Source of the DNA: Planctomonas deserti
Lineage (GTDB): Bacteria > Actinomycetota > Actinomycetes > Actinomycetales > Microbacteriaceae
Length of the DNA stretch: 64,000 bases
Assembly (NCBI RefSeq): GCF_003067705.1
Contig: NZ_QANL01000002.1
Coordinates: forward strand, 924,265-988,264
Direction of reading: 5' to 3'
Shown here piece after piece: positions 1 through 8,800 of the stretch. The notes beneath the pieces are model-generated. The model ran no database searches. It saw only the letters and a list, made by a program, of their open reading frames with translations, and had not been told where the DNA came from. Each line of letters opens with the position of its first letter. The first letter of the stretch is position 1. The position numbers were made by a program, and so were the translations under genes.

Positions 1-255
1 GAGGTCGCCGACGAACCCGGCGTGCTCGCGCGCATCGCGTCCCTGTTCAGCGAGCACGAGGTCTCGGTGGAGACCCTCGTGCAGAGCGTCGCTCAGGCCG
101 GAGCGCCTGCGCGGGGTGGGGCACGGTCCACCGCTACCCTGGTGATCGGCACGCACGCGGCCACGGATGCAGCCCTCGCGGCGACCGTCGCGGCCGTCGC
201 CGAAAGCGACGTCGTCGACGCGGTGACGAGCGTGCTGAGGGTCGAGGGAGCGTGA
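1..255 (+). CDS. hom: Homoserine dehydrogenase, C-terminal ACT domain (partial at left edge)
   Basis: Only the last 84 codons are present; the reading frame is open from base 1 and stops at TGA 253-255. The peptide has the pattern of an ACT regulatory domain (VADEPGVLARIASLFSEHE near its start), the allosteric threonine-sensing module at the C terminus of actinobacterial homoserine dehydrogenase, which reduces aspartate semialdehyde to homoserine. The genes that follow, thrC and thrB, confirm the pathway. The stop overlaps the ATG of a 41-codon ORF in a TGATG arrangement. Confidence 0.93.
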   Translation, partial: EVADEPGVLARIASLFSEHEVSVETLVQSVAQAGAPARGGARSTATLVIGTHAATDAALAATVAAVAESDVVDAVTSVLRVEGA

Positions 256-380
256 TGGCTTCACGCCTGAAGGCTCACGGCGGCACCGCCGCGGTGTCGT
301 GCGTAATGAAGAGAAGGAGCCTGATGGCTCCCGACGGCACCGCCGCGGTATCGTCCGCAACGAAGATAGAAGGAGCCTGA
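255..380 (+). CDS. 41-residue small ORF bridging hom and thrC (function unknown)
   Basis: An open frame runs from ATG 255 to TGA 378-380. Its ATG overlaps the hom stop (TGATG at 253-257) and its own stop overlaps the thrC ATG (TGATG at 378-382), so hom, this ORF and thrC could be translated by termination-reinitiation. The DNA is an imperfect tandem duplication of about 54-56 nt carrying the thrC ribosome-binding site and start region, so GGTAAV and DGTAAV repeat in the peptide and a second in-frame ATG with its own GGAG lies at 324. A 2-nt difference between the copies brings the final stop into frame. No known family is recognised, and there is no threonine run that would suggest an attenuator. 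Whether the peptide is stable is unknown; the overlaps are the main evidence for translation. Confidence 0.5.
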   Translation: MASRLKAHGGTAAVSCVMKRRSLMAPDGTAAVSSATKIEGA

Positions 381-384
381 TGGC
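281..384 (+). repeat. Imperfect tandem duplication of the thrC start region
   Basis: Copy A covers 281-329 and copy B 335-384. Both share GGCACCGCCGCGGT, then a purine-rich stretch, GGAG and CTGATGGC. The spacing is 54 nt at the left end and 56 nt at the right end because copy B carries two extra bases near 367. A third GGAGC-TGATGGC match forms the hom terminus at 247-259. Confidence 0.85.
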
Positions 385-1456
385 CCAGCAGTGGCGCGGA
401 GTTCTGCGCGAGTACGCCGACCGACTGAACATCACGGACGCGACCCCGATCGTGACGCTCGGCGAGGGCGGCACGCCGCTCATCCCCGCGCCCGCGCTTT
501 CGGCGCGCACCGGTGCGAAGGTCTGGGTCAAGTTCGAGGGCATGAACCCCACGGGCTCGTTCAAGGACCGCGGCATGACGATGGCCATCTCGAAGGCGGT
601 CGAGCACGGCGCCAAGGCGGTCATCTGCGCGTCCACGGGCAACACGTCCGCGTCGGCCGCGGCCTACGCGACGCACGCGGGCATTACCGCGGCGGTGCTC
701 GTGCCCGAGGGCAAGATCGCCATGGGCAAGCTCAGCCAGGCCATCGCTCACAACGCCGAGCTGCTGCAGGTGCAGGGCAACTTCGACGACTGCCTCGACA
801 TCGCCAGGGACCTCGCGGCCAACTACCCGGTCCACCTCGTCAACTCGGTGAACCCCGACCGCATCGAGGGCCAGAAGACCGCGGCCTTCGAGGTCGTCGA
901 GGTGCTCGGCGACGCGCCGGACTTCCACTTCATCCCTGTCGGCAACGCCGGCAACTACACCGCCTACACCCGCGGCTACACGCAGGACCTCGAGGTCGGC
1001 AACGCCAGCCGCCTTCCCCGCATGTTCGGCTTCCAGGCCGAGGGCAGCGCGCCCATCGTCCGCGGCGAGATCGTGCGCCACCCCGACACCATCGCGAGCG
1101 CGATCCGCATCGGCAACCCCGCTTCGTGGAAGCTCGCGCTGGAGGCCCGGGACGCGACCGACGGCTACTTCGGTGCCATCCCGGACGCGCAGATCCTCGA
1201 GGCGCACCGCATCCTCTCCGCGGAGGTGGGCATCTTCGTCGAGCCCGCGTCCGCGATCAGCGTGGCCGGCCTGCTCGAGCGCAGCGAGGCCGGGCAGATT
1301 CCGGCGGGCGCGACCGTCGTGCTGACCGTCACGGGACACGGCCTGAAGGACCCGCAGTGGGCCCTCCGCGCCGCGGACGGCAGCGACGTGAAGCCGACCG
1401 TCGTCCCGGTCGACACCGCGCAGATCGCCGGCGTGCTCGGGCTGGGCGCGGCATGA
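380..1456 (+). CDS. thrC: Threonine synthase
   Basis: This 358-residue PLP enzyme converts O-phosphohomoserine to threonine, the last step of the pathway. The PLP-binding lysine is K62 in PTGSFKDRG, followed by the STGNTSASAAAYA phosphate-binding stretch. I chose ATG 380 because AGAAGGAG lies just upstream at 367-374 and the protein then begins as the family does (MAQQWRGVLREYADRL). An in-frame start at 299 would add 27 residues translated from the duplicated leader and is unlikely. The stop overlaps the thrB start (ATGA at 1453-1456). Confidence 0.96.
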   Translation: MAQQWRGVLREYADRLNITDATPIVTLGEGGTPLIPAPALSARTGAKVWVKFEGMNPTGSFKDRGMTMAISKAVEHGAKAVICASTGNTSASAAAYATHAGITAAVLVPEGKIAMGKLSQAIAHNAELLQVQGNFDDCLDIARDLAANYPVHLVNSVNPDRIEGQKTAAFEVVEVLGDAPDFHFIPVGNAGNYTAYTRGYTQDLEVGNASRLPRMFGFQAEGSAPIVRGEIVRHPDTIASAIRIGNPASWKLALEARDATDGYFGAIPDAQILEAHRILSAEVGIFVEPASAISVAGLLERSEAGQIPAGATVVLTVTGHGLKDPQWALRAADGSDVKPTVVPVDTAQIAGVLGLGAA

Positions 1457-2385
1457 TCGCACCCGGCCGCTCGGTCAGCGTCAAGGTCCCCGCGACCACC
1501 GCGAACCTCGGTCCCGGCTTCGACACCCTCGGCCTCGCTCTCGCCCTGTACGACGAGCTGACGGTCACGGTGCGCGAGCAGCCGGGCGCGACGGTCGACG
1601 TGCACGGCGTCGGCGCGGGGGAGGTGCCGACCGACGAGAGCAACCTCGTGGTGCGCGCCATCGCCCACGCCTTCGCGGCGTACGACCAGCCCCTGCCCGG
1701 CCTGCACCTCGTCGCGCACAACGCGATCCCGCACGGCCGGGGGATGGGCTCCTCCGGCGCGGCCATCGTCGCGGGCATCCTCGCGGCGAAGGGCCTGCTC
1801 GAGGGCCTCGTCGAGATGGACGCGGACGCGCTGCTCGGCCTCGCCACCGACCTCGAAGGACACCCGGACAACGTCGCTCCCGCCCTCTTCGGTGGGCTCA
1901 CGATCGCGTGGGTGACTCCCGAGGGCCCGCAGCACAAGAAGCTCATGGTGCACCGCGGCGTGTCGCCGCTCGTGTTCGTGCCCGAGGCCAAGATGTCCAC
2001 CGCGCTCGCGCGGAGCCTCCAGCCGGAGTCCGTGCCGCACGAGGACGCGACGTTCAACGTGTCGCGCTCGGCGCTGCTCATCGCGGCGCTCATCCAGAGT
2101 CCCGAGCTGCTGCTCGCGGCGACCGAGGACAGGCTGCACCAGAACTACCGCGCCGCGGCCATGCCGGAGACGAACGCGCTCATCACGATGCTGCGCGAGC
2201 ACGGGCTCGCCGCGGTCGTTTCGGGCGCCGGACCCTCGCTTCTCGTGCTCGGCAGCGACCCGGGTCAGCGCCTCCGCGCGGCCGAACTCGTGGCCCGACA
2301 CGCCGAGACTCAGTGGCAGGCGCTCATGCTGGCCGTGGACTTCAAAGGTGCTACAGTGATCGTGCATCCGGAGGGGGCCGAGTAG
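1453..2385 (+). CDS. thrB: Homoserine kinase
   Basis: A 310-residue GHMP-family kinase that phosphorylates homoserine with ATP to supply ThrC. The N-terminal VPATTANLGPGFDTLG and the glycine/serine phosphate loop PHGRGMGSSGAA at about residues 93-104 are diagnostic of the family. The ATG overlaps the thrC stop by four bases, so translational coupling is likely. The C-terminal motif GAGPSLLVLG is also typical. A 280-bp gap separates it from rho. Confidence 0.96.
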   Translation: MIAPGRSVSVKVPATTANLGPGFDTLGLALALYDELTVTVREQPGATVDVHGVGAGEVPTDESNLVVRAIAHAFAAYDQPLPGLHLVAHNAIPHGRGMGSSGAAIVAGILAAKGLLEGLVEMDADALLGLATDLEGHPDNVAPALFGGLTIAWVTPEGPQHKKLMVHRGVSPLVFVPEAKMSTALARSLQPESVPHEDATFNVSRSALLIAALIQSPELLLAATEDRLHQNYRAAAMPETNALITMLREHGLAAVVSGAGPSLLVLGSDPGQRLRAAELVARHAETQWQALMLAVDFKGATVIVHPEGAE

Positions 2386-2665
2386 CAGCCAACGCGCTTC
2401 TCGTGCCGCTCCTGAGTCCGAGGGCGTCCCGCTTGTCGGACTGGCCGGATCGGAATCGCACACGGCGACCATCGCGGGTCGCGATTCCAACGTGCCACGG
2501 ATTGCACTTTCCAGATATTCATTGCTGTCGCAACTTCTCGTAGTTTCGGTCCTTCGCGACCGGCACCAGCGCCCGACTGGTACGTCCTCTCGCCGCTAGC
2601 AGTGAAACGCGACCAGTACTCCACCGTGGAATCTGTCCACGGTTCGGGGGAAGGAACCCTTTTTC
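2386..2665 (+). promoter_or_regulatory. rho leader region with hairpins
   Basis: This 280-bp gene-free stretch holds two inverted repeats near the thrB end: GTCCGA/TCGGAC (2416-2421 with 2436-2441) and GGAATCGC/GCGATTCC (2452-2459 with 2481-2488). Inside the second is a competing GCGACC/GGTCGC pair (2465-2470 with 2477-2482). A purine-rich GGGGAAGGAA at 2647-2656 precedes the GTG start of rho. No convincing -35/-10 pair was found. The hairpins may end thrB transcription or serve as a rho leader; neither role is shown by the sequence alone. Confidence 0.4.
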
Positions 2666-5014
2666 GTGACTGACGTCAACACCCAAGAGACCACAGCGAG
2701 CCCCGAGCTCGCCCGCCTGCGCGTCTCCGAGCTGCAGGCCATCGCCGCCGAGCTCGGTATCCCGGGAGCGTCGAAGCTCCGCAAGGGCGAGCTCGTGGAC
2801 GCGATCTCCGCCGCCCGCTCCGGCGCGCCCGTCGAGGTTCCCCTCGACGTCACCGTCGAGGGCGAGCCCGCAGCCGAGGCGCCCGCCGAGCAGGCGCCCG
2901 CAGAGACCCCGGCCCCCGAGCAGGAGCCCGCCGACGCCGTGAGCGCCGAGCAGGTCGCTCCCGAGCAGCCCGTCGGCGAGCTCGACGCTCCCGCGGCGCC
3001 CGCCGCCACGGAGCAGAACAGCCCCGAGCAGAACGCCTCCGAGGCTGCCGGCACCGAGCAGACTCCCGAGCAGGACGCGCCCGCGGCAGCCGACGCCTTC
3101 GTGCTGCCCACCCAGGCCGACATCGCCGACACCACCGCCGAGCGCCCGGCCGCGCCGGCACTGACGCTCGACGACCTCGCGAGCTCGCTCGAGCCCGCGT
3201 CGCGCCGCCGTCCGTCGCGCCGCGCGAGCGCCCCCGTCATCACCCCGGGCGCCGTGGACGAGGACCCCCGCGGGGCCGAGGACAGCAGCGACGCCGCGCC
3301 GGCCACCGCCGGGGACGACGAGCAGGGCGCCCGTGGGCGCGGCCGTCGTCGCAACGAGCGCACCCGCGACACCGCCGAGACCACCGACGCCCAGCAGGAG
3401 ACCGAAGGCGGCGACGCCGGTTCCGAGCAGCGCGACGGCGAGCAGCGCGAGGGCGGCCGCAACCGCGGCCGCAACCGCAATCGCAACAAGCAGGACCGCG
3501 GCGACAGCCAGCAGGGCCAGGGCAACCAGGGCCAGAACAACCAGGGCCAGAGCAACCAGGGCCAGCCGAACCAGGGCGGCCAGCAGGGCAACCAGAACCA
3601 GGGCGGCCAGCAGGGCGCTCAGGCGAACCAGGGCACCCAGGCTCAGCCCGAGCAGGACCTCGACGGCGGACGGCAGAACCGTGGCGGCCAGCAGCAGAAC
3701 CGCGACCAGGCTCGCGACCAGAACCGTGCCGACGCCCGTGACCAGGGCGAGCGCGGCGGACGCAGCCGCTACCGCGACCGCAAGCGCGGCCGCGGCCCCG
3801 CGGGCGACGAGTTCGAGCCCGAGATCGCCGAGGACGACGTGCTCCTGCCCGTCGCCGGCATCCTCGACGTGCTCGACAACTACGCGTTCGTGCGCACGAC
3901 CGGCTACCTCCCCGGCACCAACGACGTCTACGTCTCGCTCGGCCAGGTCAAGAAGTACAACCTGCGCAAGGGCGACGCCGTGGTCGGCGCCATCCGCCAG
4001 CCGCGCGACAACGACAGCAGCGGCCGCCAGAAGTACAACGCGATCGTGCGGATCGACTCCGTGAACGGCCTGCCCCTCGACGAGGCGGCGACGCGCGTGG
4101 AGTTCGGCAAGCTCACCCCGCTGTACCCGCAGGAGCGCCTGCGCCTCGAGACCGAGCCCAACAAGCTGACGACCCGCATCATCGACCTCGTGTCGCCGAT
4201 CGGCAAGGGCCAGCGCGGCCTCATCGTCTCGCCGCCCAAGGCCGGCAAGACGCTCGTGCTCCAGGCCATCGCCAACTCGATCGCGACGAACAACCCCGAG
4301 GTCCACCTCATGGTCGTGCTCGTGGACGAGCGCCCCGAAGAGGTCACCGACATGCAGCGCACGGTGAAGGGCGAGGTCATCGCCTCGACCTTCGACCGTC
4401 CCGCCGAGGACCACACGACGGTCGCCGAGCTCGCCATCGAGCGGGCCAAGCGCCTCGTCGAGCTGGGCCACGACGTCGTCGTGCTGCTCGACTCGATCAC
4501 CCGCCTCGGCCGTGCGTACAACCTCGCCGCCCCGGCGTCGGGCCGGATCCTCTCCGGTGGCGTCGACTCGTCCGCGCTGTACCCGCCGAAGCGCTTCTTC
4601 GGCGCCGCGCGCAACATCGAGCACGGCGGATCGCTTACCATCCTGGCCACGGCGCTCGTCGAGACCGGCTCCAAGATGGACGAGGTGATCTTCGAGGAGT
4701 TCAAGGGCACCGGCAACATGGAGCTCCGCCTCTCCCGCCAGCTCGCCGACAAGCGCATCTTCCCCGCCGTCGACGTCAACGCCTCCGGCACCCGCCGCGA
4801 GGAGATGCTGATGGGCGCCGACGAGGTCAAGGTCACCTGGAAGCTGCGCCGTGCCCTCGCGGGCCTGGAGCAGCAGCAGGCCCTCGAGATCGTGCTCAGC
4901 CGCCTCAAGGAGACCTCGTCGAACGTCGAGTTCCTCATGAAGGTGCAGCAGTCCATGCCCGGCGGCAACGGCGGCAACCACAGCAGCGGCCACTCCGCGC
5001 ACGAAAAGGGCTGA
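2666..5014 (+). CDS. rho: Transcription termination factor Rho
   Basis: Rho is the hexameric RNA-dependent ATPase that terminates transcription. This one is 782 residues, much longer than the roughly 420 of E. coli Rho. A Rho_N helical domain (about residues 14-45) is followed by a long low-complexity insertion: Ala/Glu/Pro-rich, then Arg/Gly-rich, with an NQGQ-type repeat at about 290-325. The RNA-binding domain begins at about 385 and the ATPase core carries Walker A SPPKAGKT (522-529) and Walker B VVVLLDS near 605. The start is GTG 2666 with a purine-rich ribosome-binding site. Basic, disordered N-terminal insertions are known in actinobacterial Rho. prfA follows after four bases. Confidence 0.97.
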   Translation: MTDVNTQETTASPELARLRVSELQAIAAELGIPGASKLRKGELVDAISAARSGAPVEVPLDVTVEGEPAAEAPAEQAPAETPAPEQEPADAVSAEQVAPEQPVGELDAPAAPAATEQNSPEQNASEAAGTEQTPEQDAPAAADAFVLPTQADIADTTAERPAAPALTLDDLASSLEPASRRRPSRRASAPVITPGAVDEDPRGAEDSSDAAPATAGDDEQGARGRGRRRNERTRDTAETTDAQQETEGGDAGSEQRDGEQREGGRNRGRNRNRNKQDRGDSQQGQGNQGQNNQGQSNQGQPNQGGQQGNQNQGGQQGAQANQGTQAQPEQDLDGGRQNRGGQQQNRDQARDQNRADARDQGERGGRSRYRDRKRGRGPAGDEFEPEIAEDDVLLPVAGILDVLDNYAFVRTTGYLPGTNDVYVSLGQVKKYNLRKGDAVVGAIRQPRDNDSSGRQKYNAIVRIDSVNGLPLDEAATRVEFGKLTPLYPQERLRLETEPNKLTTRIIDLVSPIGKGQRGLIVSPPKAGKTLVLQAIANSIATNNPEVHLMVVLVDERPEEVTDMQRTVKGEVIASTFDRPAEDHTTVAELAIERAKRLVELGHDVVVLLDSITRLGRAYNLAAPASGRILSGGVDSSALYPPKRFFGAARNIEHGGSLTILATALVETGSKMDEVIFEEFKGTGNMELRLSRQLADKRIFPAVDVNASGTRREEMLMGADEVKVTWKLRRALAGLEQQQALEIVLSRLKETSSNVEFLMKVQQSMPGGNGGNHSSGHSAHEKG

Positions 5015-5018
5015 TCGC

Positions 5019-6101
5019 GTGTTCGAGTCAGTGTCGTCACTACTGGCCGAGCACGAGGATCTCCAGAACCAGCTGGCCGATCCCGAGCTGCACTCCGATC
5101 CGGCCAGGTCGAAGCGGGTCAACCGGCGTTACGCCGAGCTGAGCCGCATCGTCGCCGCATACCAGGAGTGGCGCGGCCTCGTGGACGACGTCGAGGCCGC
5201 GCGCGAGCTCGCCGCGGAGGATCCGGCGTTCGCCGAGGAGCTCCCGACGCTCGAGGCGGCGCTCGATCCCGCCCAGGAGCGCCTGCGGCGCCTGCTGATC
5301 CCTCGCGACCCGGACGACGCCCGCGACGTGATCATGGAGATCAAGATGGGCGAGGGCGGCGCGGAGTCTGCGCTGTTCGCGGCCGACCTCCTGCGCATGT
5401 ACCTGCACTACGCGGAGTCCAAGCGCTGGAAGACCGAGATCCTCAGCCAGACCCAGAGCGACCTCGGCGGCTACAAGGACGTCCAGGTCGCGATCAAGGG
5501 CAACTCGAACGACCCCGCGCAGGGCGTGTGGGCGCACCTCAAGTACGAGGGCGGCGTGCACCGCGTGCAGCGCGTGCCGGCGACCGAGTCGCAGGGCCGC
5601 ATCCACACGTCGGCGGCGGGCGTGCTCGTCATCCCCGAGGTGGACGAGCCCGAGGAGGTCGAGATCAACCCGAACGACCTGAAGATCGACGTCTACCGGT
5701 CGTCCGGGCCCGGCGGCCAGTCGGTGAACACGACCGACTCCGCCGTGCGGATCACCCACCTGCCGACCGGCATCGTCGTCGCCATGCAGAACGAGAAGAG
5801 CCAGCTGCAGAACCGCGAGGCCGGCATGCGCGTTCTGCGCGCCCGCGTGCTCGCCAAGCAGCAGGAGGAGCTGGACGCCGAGGCGTCCGCCGTGCGCAAG
5901 AGCCAGATCCGCACCATGGACCGGTCCGAGCGCATCCGCACCTACAACTTCCCGGAGAACCGCATCGCGGACCACCGCACGGGCTACAAGGCGTACAACC
6001 TCGACGCCGTGATGAACGGCGCCCTCGACCCGATCGTGGAGTCCGCCATCTCGGCGGACGAGGAGGCGCGGCTCGCCGAGATCGGCGACACGGCAGAGTG
6101 A
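5019..6101 (+). CDS. prfA: Peptide chain release factor 1
   Basis: A 360-residue class I release factor that recognises UAA/UAG and triggers peptidyl-tRNA hydrolysis. The catalytic GGQ is residues 232-234 within [10 protein letters not shown], whose glutamine is the usual methylation target of PrmC, encoded next. The start is GTG 5019, only four bases after the rho stop, with AAAAGGG at 5004-5010 as ribosome-binding site. The stop overlaps the prmC start (GTGA at 6098-6101). Confidence 0.97.
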   Translation: MFESVSSLLAEHEDLQNQLADPELHSDPARSKRVNRRYAELSRIVAAYQEWRGLVDDVEAARELAAEDPAFAEELPTLEAALDPAQERLRRLLIPRDPDDARDVIMEIKMGEGGAESALFAADLLRMYLHYAESKRWKTEILSQTQSDLGGYKDVQVAIKGNSNDPAQGVWAHLKYEGGVHRVQRVPATESQGRIHTSAAGVLVIPEVDEPEEVEINPNDLKIDVYRSSGPGGQSVNTTDSAVRITHLPTGIVVAMQNEKSQLQNREAGMRVLRARVLAKQQEELDAEASAVRKSQIRTMDRSERIRTYNFPENRIADHRTGYKAYNLDAVMNGALDPIVESAISADEEARLAEIGDTAE

Positions 6102-6955
6102 CGGACGCGCGCGGCCTCCTCCGCGAGGCCGTCGATGCCCTGACCGCCGCCGGCGTGCCGGATCCGCGGGTCGACGCCGAGCTCCTGCTCGGGCACGCGC
6201 TCGACGCGAGCCGCGGCCGCGTGCAGTCACTCGAGATCACGGGCGCCGACATCGACCACGCGGTCGCCGAGCGGATGCGCGCCCTCGTGGCACGCCGAGC
6301 GACGCGCGAGCCGCTGCAGCACATCACCGGCCGGGCCCCGTTCCGCTCGCTCGAGCTCGCCGTCGGCCCCGGCGTCTTCGTGCCGCGGCCGGAGACCGAG
6401 CAGGTGGCCCAGTTCGCGATCGACGCCCTGCGCGCCGTCGCGTCGGAAGCGCCCATCGCCGTCGACCTCGGCACGGGCAGCGGCGCCATCGCGCTCGCCC
6501 TCGCCACCGAGGTGCCGCACGCGCGGGTGTACGCCGTCGAGAAGTCCCCCGACGCCCATCGCTGGGCGACGCGGAACTTCGAGGAGACCGGCGTGACCAA
6601 CGCGACTCTCGTGCTCGGCGACCTCGCGGACGCGCTCCACGAGCTCGACGGCACCGTGTCCCTCGTGGCGAGCAACCCGCCGTACATCCCGCGCGAGGCG
6701 GTGCCCCGCGACCCCGAGGTGCGTCTCTACGATCCGCAGCTCGCGCTCTACGGCGGGGAGGACGGACTGGACGTCGTGCGCGCGCTCTCCGCGACCGCCG
6801 CCCGGCTGCTGCATCCCGGCGGCACCCTCGTGCTCGAGCACGGCGAGCTGCAGGGCGCCGCGATCCGCGAGCTGCTGCGGGCCGACGGCTGGAACGCCGT
6901 CGCGACCCACCGGGACTTCACCACCCGCGACCGCGCCACCGTCGCCCTCCGCTGA
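6098..6955 (+). CDS. prmC: Release factor glutamine methyltransferase PrmC (HemK)
   Basis: A 285-residue SAM-dependent N5-glutamine methyltransferase that modifies the GGQ motif of release factors. It has an N-terminal helical domain, the SAM motif [14 protein letters not shown], and the catalytic NPPY at residues 193-196. Translation starts at GTG 6098, overlapping the prfA stop. The reading frame stays open far upstream, but that part is only the shadow of prfA. The prfA-prmC pairing is widely conserved. Confidence 0.95.
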   Translation: MTDARGLLREAVDALTAAGVPDPRVDAELLLGHALDASRGRVQSLEITGADIDHAVAERMRALVARRATREPLQHITGRAPFRSLELAVGPGVFVPRPETEQVAQFAIDALRAVASEAPIAVDLGTGSGAIALALATEVPHARVYAVEKSPDAHRWATRNFEETGVTNATLVLGDLADALHELDGTVSLVASNPPYIPREAVPRDPEVRLYDPQLALYGGEDGLDVVRALSATAARLLHPGGTLVLEHGELQGAAIRELLRADGWNAVATHRDFTTRDRATVALR

Positions 6956-7002
6956 CGCGCCGAGTCCCTCCGTCGGTCCGCCCTGCAGGGGGTCCGCGCG
7001 GG

Positions 7003-8061
7003 CTAGAGCCAGTGCTTCTTCTTGAAGATCGTGTACAGCCCGAACCCCATGGCGACCATCGCCGCGACGGCGGCCGGGTACCCGTAGGTCCAGTGCAGCT
7101 CGGGCATGGTGTCGAAGTTCATGCCATAGATGGTGCCGATGAGCGTGGGCGCGAACAGGATGGCGGCCCAGGAGGAGATCTTCTTGACCTCCTCGCTCTG
7201 CTCGAGGCTCACCTCGGACAGGCGCCGCATCTCCTCGTTCTGCTCGAGGCTCGCCTCGGACAGCCTGCGCATCTCGTCGTTCTGCCGCTGAGTGGTGAGC
7301 GTCGAGTGCACCGTCAGGGCGTTCTGCAGCACCTGGCGGAAGGCGTCTGCGCGCTCGGACACTCGCAGCACGTGGTCGAGCACGTCCCGCAGCAGGCGCT
7401 GCAGCTCGATGTCGACGTTGTACTTGTCCGATCCGCGCCCCAGGGCGTCAAGCACTCCGGCGAGGGGCTGCACGGCGCGCTGGAACTCGATGACCTCGGT
7501 CAGCAGGGCGTAGATGCGGCGGGACACCTCGGGATCGCCGCCGAACAGCTGGTCCTCGATCTCGTCGATGTCGTTCTCGAGCCCCGCGATCACTGGGCCG
7601 TACTCGTCCACGACCTGGTCGAGCATCGCGTAGAGCACCGCGTGCGGTCCCTGGGCCAGTAGCTCGGGCTGGTGCTCCAGCCGTCGCCGCACCGCGGCGA
7701 GGTCTGGAGACTCCGCGTGCCGGATGGTGACCACGAACTCGAGGCCGACGAAGAGGTGCAGCTCGCCGAACTCCACCGTCTCCTCGGCGTCGATGTAGCG
7801 GGCGGGGCGGAGGACCACGAACAGCGTGTCGCCGTAGCGCTCCAGCTTCGAGCGCTGGTGGCCCTTCAGCGCGTCCTCGACGGCGAGGTGGTGCAGGTCG
7901 AACTCCTCCGCGATCGTGCGGATCTCGTCCCTGCTCGGCCGGTACAGCCCGATCCAGGCCATGCCGTTCCGTCGCCGCAGCGTCTCGAACGTCTCCGCGA
8001 GGGACACGGGCGTCTCGACCCGCTTGCCGCCGGCGTAGACGCCGTTGTCAACGACCGGCAT
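7003..8061 (-). CDS. CorA-family divalent cation transporter
   Basis: A 352-residue protein with a long acidic cytoplasmic domain, a coiled region containing a duplicated EMRRLSE-SLEQ segment (residues about 265-300), and two C-terminal membrane helices separated by the signature GMN at 313-315 (YGMNF). CorA proteins form pentameric Mg2+/Co2+/Ni2+ channels. I chose the internal ATG at 8061 because the first 26 residues of the longest frame are a Pro/Arg/Val-rich stretch that overlaps the end of the HAD gene and is unlike the family. It overlaps the upstream HAD gene by 14 bases, suggesting co-transcription. Ion specificity cannot be told from the sequence. Confidence 0.88.
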   Translation of the reverse strand: MPVVDNGVYAGGKRVETPVSLAETFETLRRRNGMAWIGLYRPSRDEIRTIAEEFDLHHLAVEDALKGHQRSKLERYGDTLFVVLRPARYIDAEETVEFGELHLFVGLEFVVTIRHAESPDLAAVRRRLEHQPELLAQGPHAVLYAMLDQVVDEYGPVIAGLENDIDEIEDQLFGGDPEVSRRIYALLTEVIEFQRAVQPLAGVLDALGRGSDKYNVDIELQRLLRDVLDHVLRVSERADAFRQVLQNALTVHSTLTTQRQNDEMRRLSEASLEQNEEMRRLSEVSLEQSEEVKKISSWAAILFAPTLIGTIYGMNFDTMPELHWTYGYPAAVAAMVAMGFGLYTIFKKKHWL

Positions 8062-8755
8062 GGCCACCCTCGATCCCGGTGGCCTCGGCGGCACCCGCGG
8101 CACGGGCACCAGCGGCGGCACCGGCCCTGGCCGCCGCATCCCGCGCGAACCGCTCGATGGCGTCGCGCAGCCCCGGACCGCCGGTGGCGGGGGAGAAGAG
8201 GTGGGCCGTGATGCCGACGGACTCGGCCCCGGCCACGTTCTCGGTGAGGTCGTCGGCGAAGAACGCGTCCTCCGGGGCGGTGTCGTACCGCTCCAGCACG
8301 CGCTCGAACACGCGTGGGTCGGGCTTGCGGGCCCCGTACTGGCTCGACGTGCGCAGGTGCTCGTGACCGAAGAGGGGCACGAGGGCGGGCGCGAGCCGGG
8401 GGAGGTGCTTGGCCGTCAGGGGACCGTTGTTCGTGAGCAGGGTCACCCGGCCGAGCTCGGCCGCGCGGGACACCGCGTCGAGCGACTCCGGGAACGGGGC
8501 CATGGCGCTTCCCCGCGCGCGCACCCAGTCCTCCTCGGCGACGTCGACGCCGACCGCGGCGCGGAAGCTGTCGAGGTAGTCCTCGGCCGACGCGAAGCCG
8601 CCCGCCTCGGCCTTCTCCTCCGACCCGGTGCGCCACCAGCGCTCCCGCAACTGCGGTACCGAGTGGCCCGTCAGCTCCGACAGGGCCGCCATCCGGGTGC
8701 GCCAGTCGTAGTCATAGAGCACGTTGTCCATGTCGAATATGAAGAGGAGGGCCAT
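8048..8755 (-). CDS. HAD-superfamily hydrolase (subfamily IA-like)
   Basis: A 235-residue predicted phosphatase. The nucleophile and acid/base aspartates are D8 and D10 in FDMDN, followed by motif II LLTNNG, the motif III lysine in RKPDPRV and motif IV FFADDL. The C terminus is a low-complexity Ala/Gly tail. Sugar-phosphate or nucleotide phosphatases of this type cannot be assigned a substrate by inspection. The ATG at 8755 lies 7 nt after a GATACT -10-like box (8763-8768, minus strand), so the gene may be leaderless, although GGGAGGG directly abuts the ATG. Confidence 0.85.
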   Translation of the reverse strand: MALLFIFDMDNVLYDYDWRTRMAALSELTGHSVPQLRERWWRTGSEEKAEAGGFASAEDYLDSFRAAVGVDVAEEDWVRARGSAMAPFPESLDAVSRAAELGRVTLLTNNGPLTAKHLPRLAPALVPLFGHEHLRTSSQYGARKPDPRVFERVLERYDTAPEDAFFADDLTENVAGAESVGITAHLFSPATGGPGLRDAIERFARDAAARAGAAAGARAAGAAEATGIEGGHAGR

Positions 8756-8762
8756 CCCTCCC

Positions 8763-8790
8763 AGTATCGTGCACCGCCGCCAAGTAACAT
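8763..8790. promoter_or_regulatory. Divergent leaderless-type promoter pair (HAD gene / ywlC)
   Basis: GATACT (8763-8768, minus strand) sits 7 nt before the HAD ATG, and TAACAT (8785-8790, plus strand) sits 10 nt before ATG 8801 of the YwlC gene. The two boxes are 16 bp apart, so transcription initiation in the two directions probably competes for the same DNA. No clear -35 hexamers are visible. Confidence 0.45.
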
Positions 8791-8800
8791 GAACCACGAT

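Noticed and set aside
255..380. Threonine attenuator leader peptide before thrC
   Set aside because: The 41-residue ORF has only three scattered Thr codons and no terminator/antiterminator pair; it lies inside the operon, after hom.
2519..5122. An 867-codon minus-strand frame over rho
   Set aside because: Shadow of the rho coding frame; no recognisable domain, and rho itself is unambiguous.
7003..7662. Plus-strand frame opposite the CorA-type gene
   Set aside because: Antisense shadow; the minus strand encodes the GMN-containing CorA protein.
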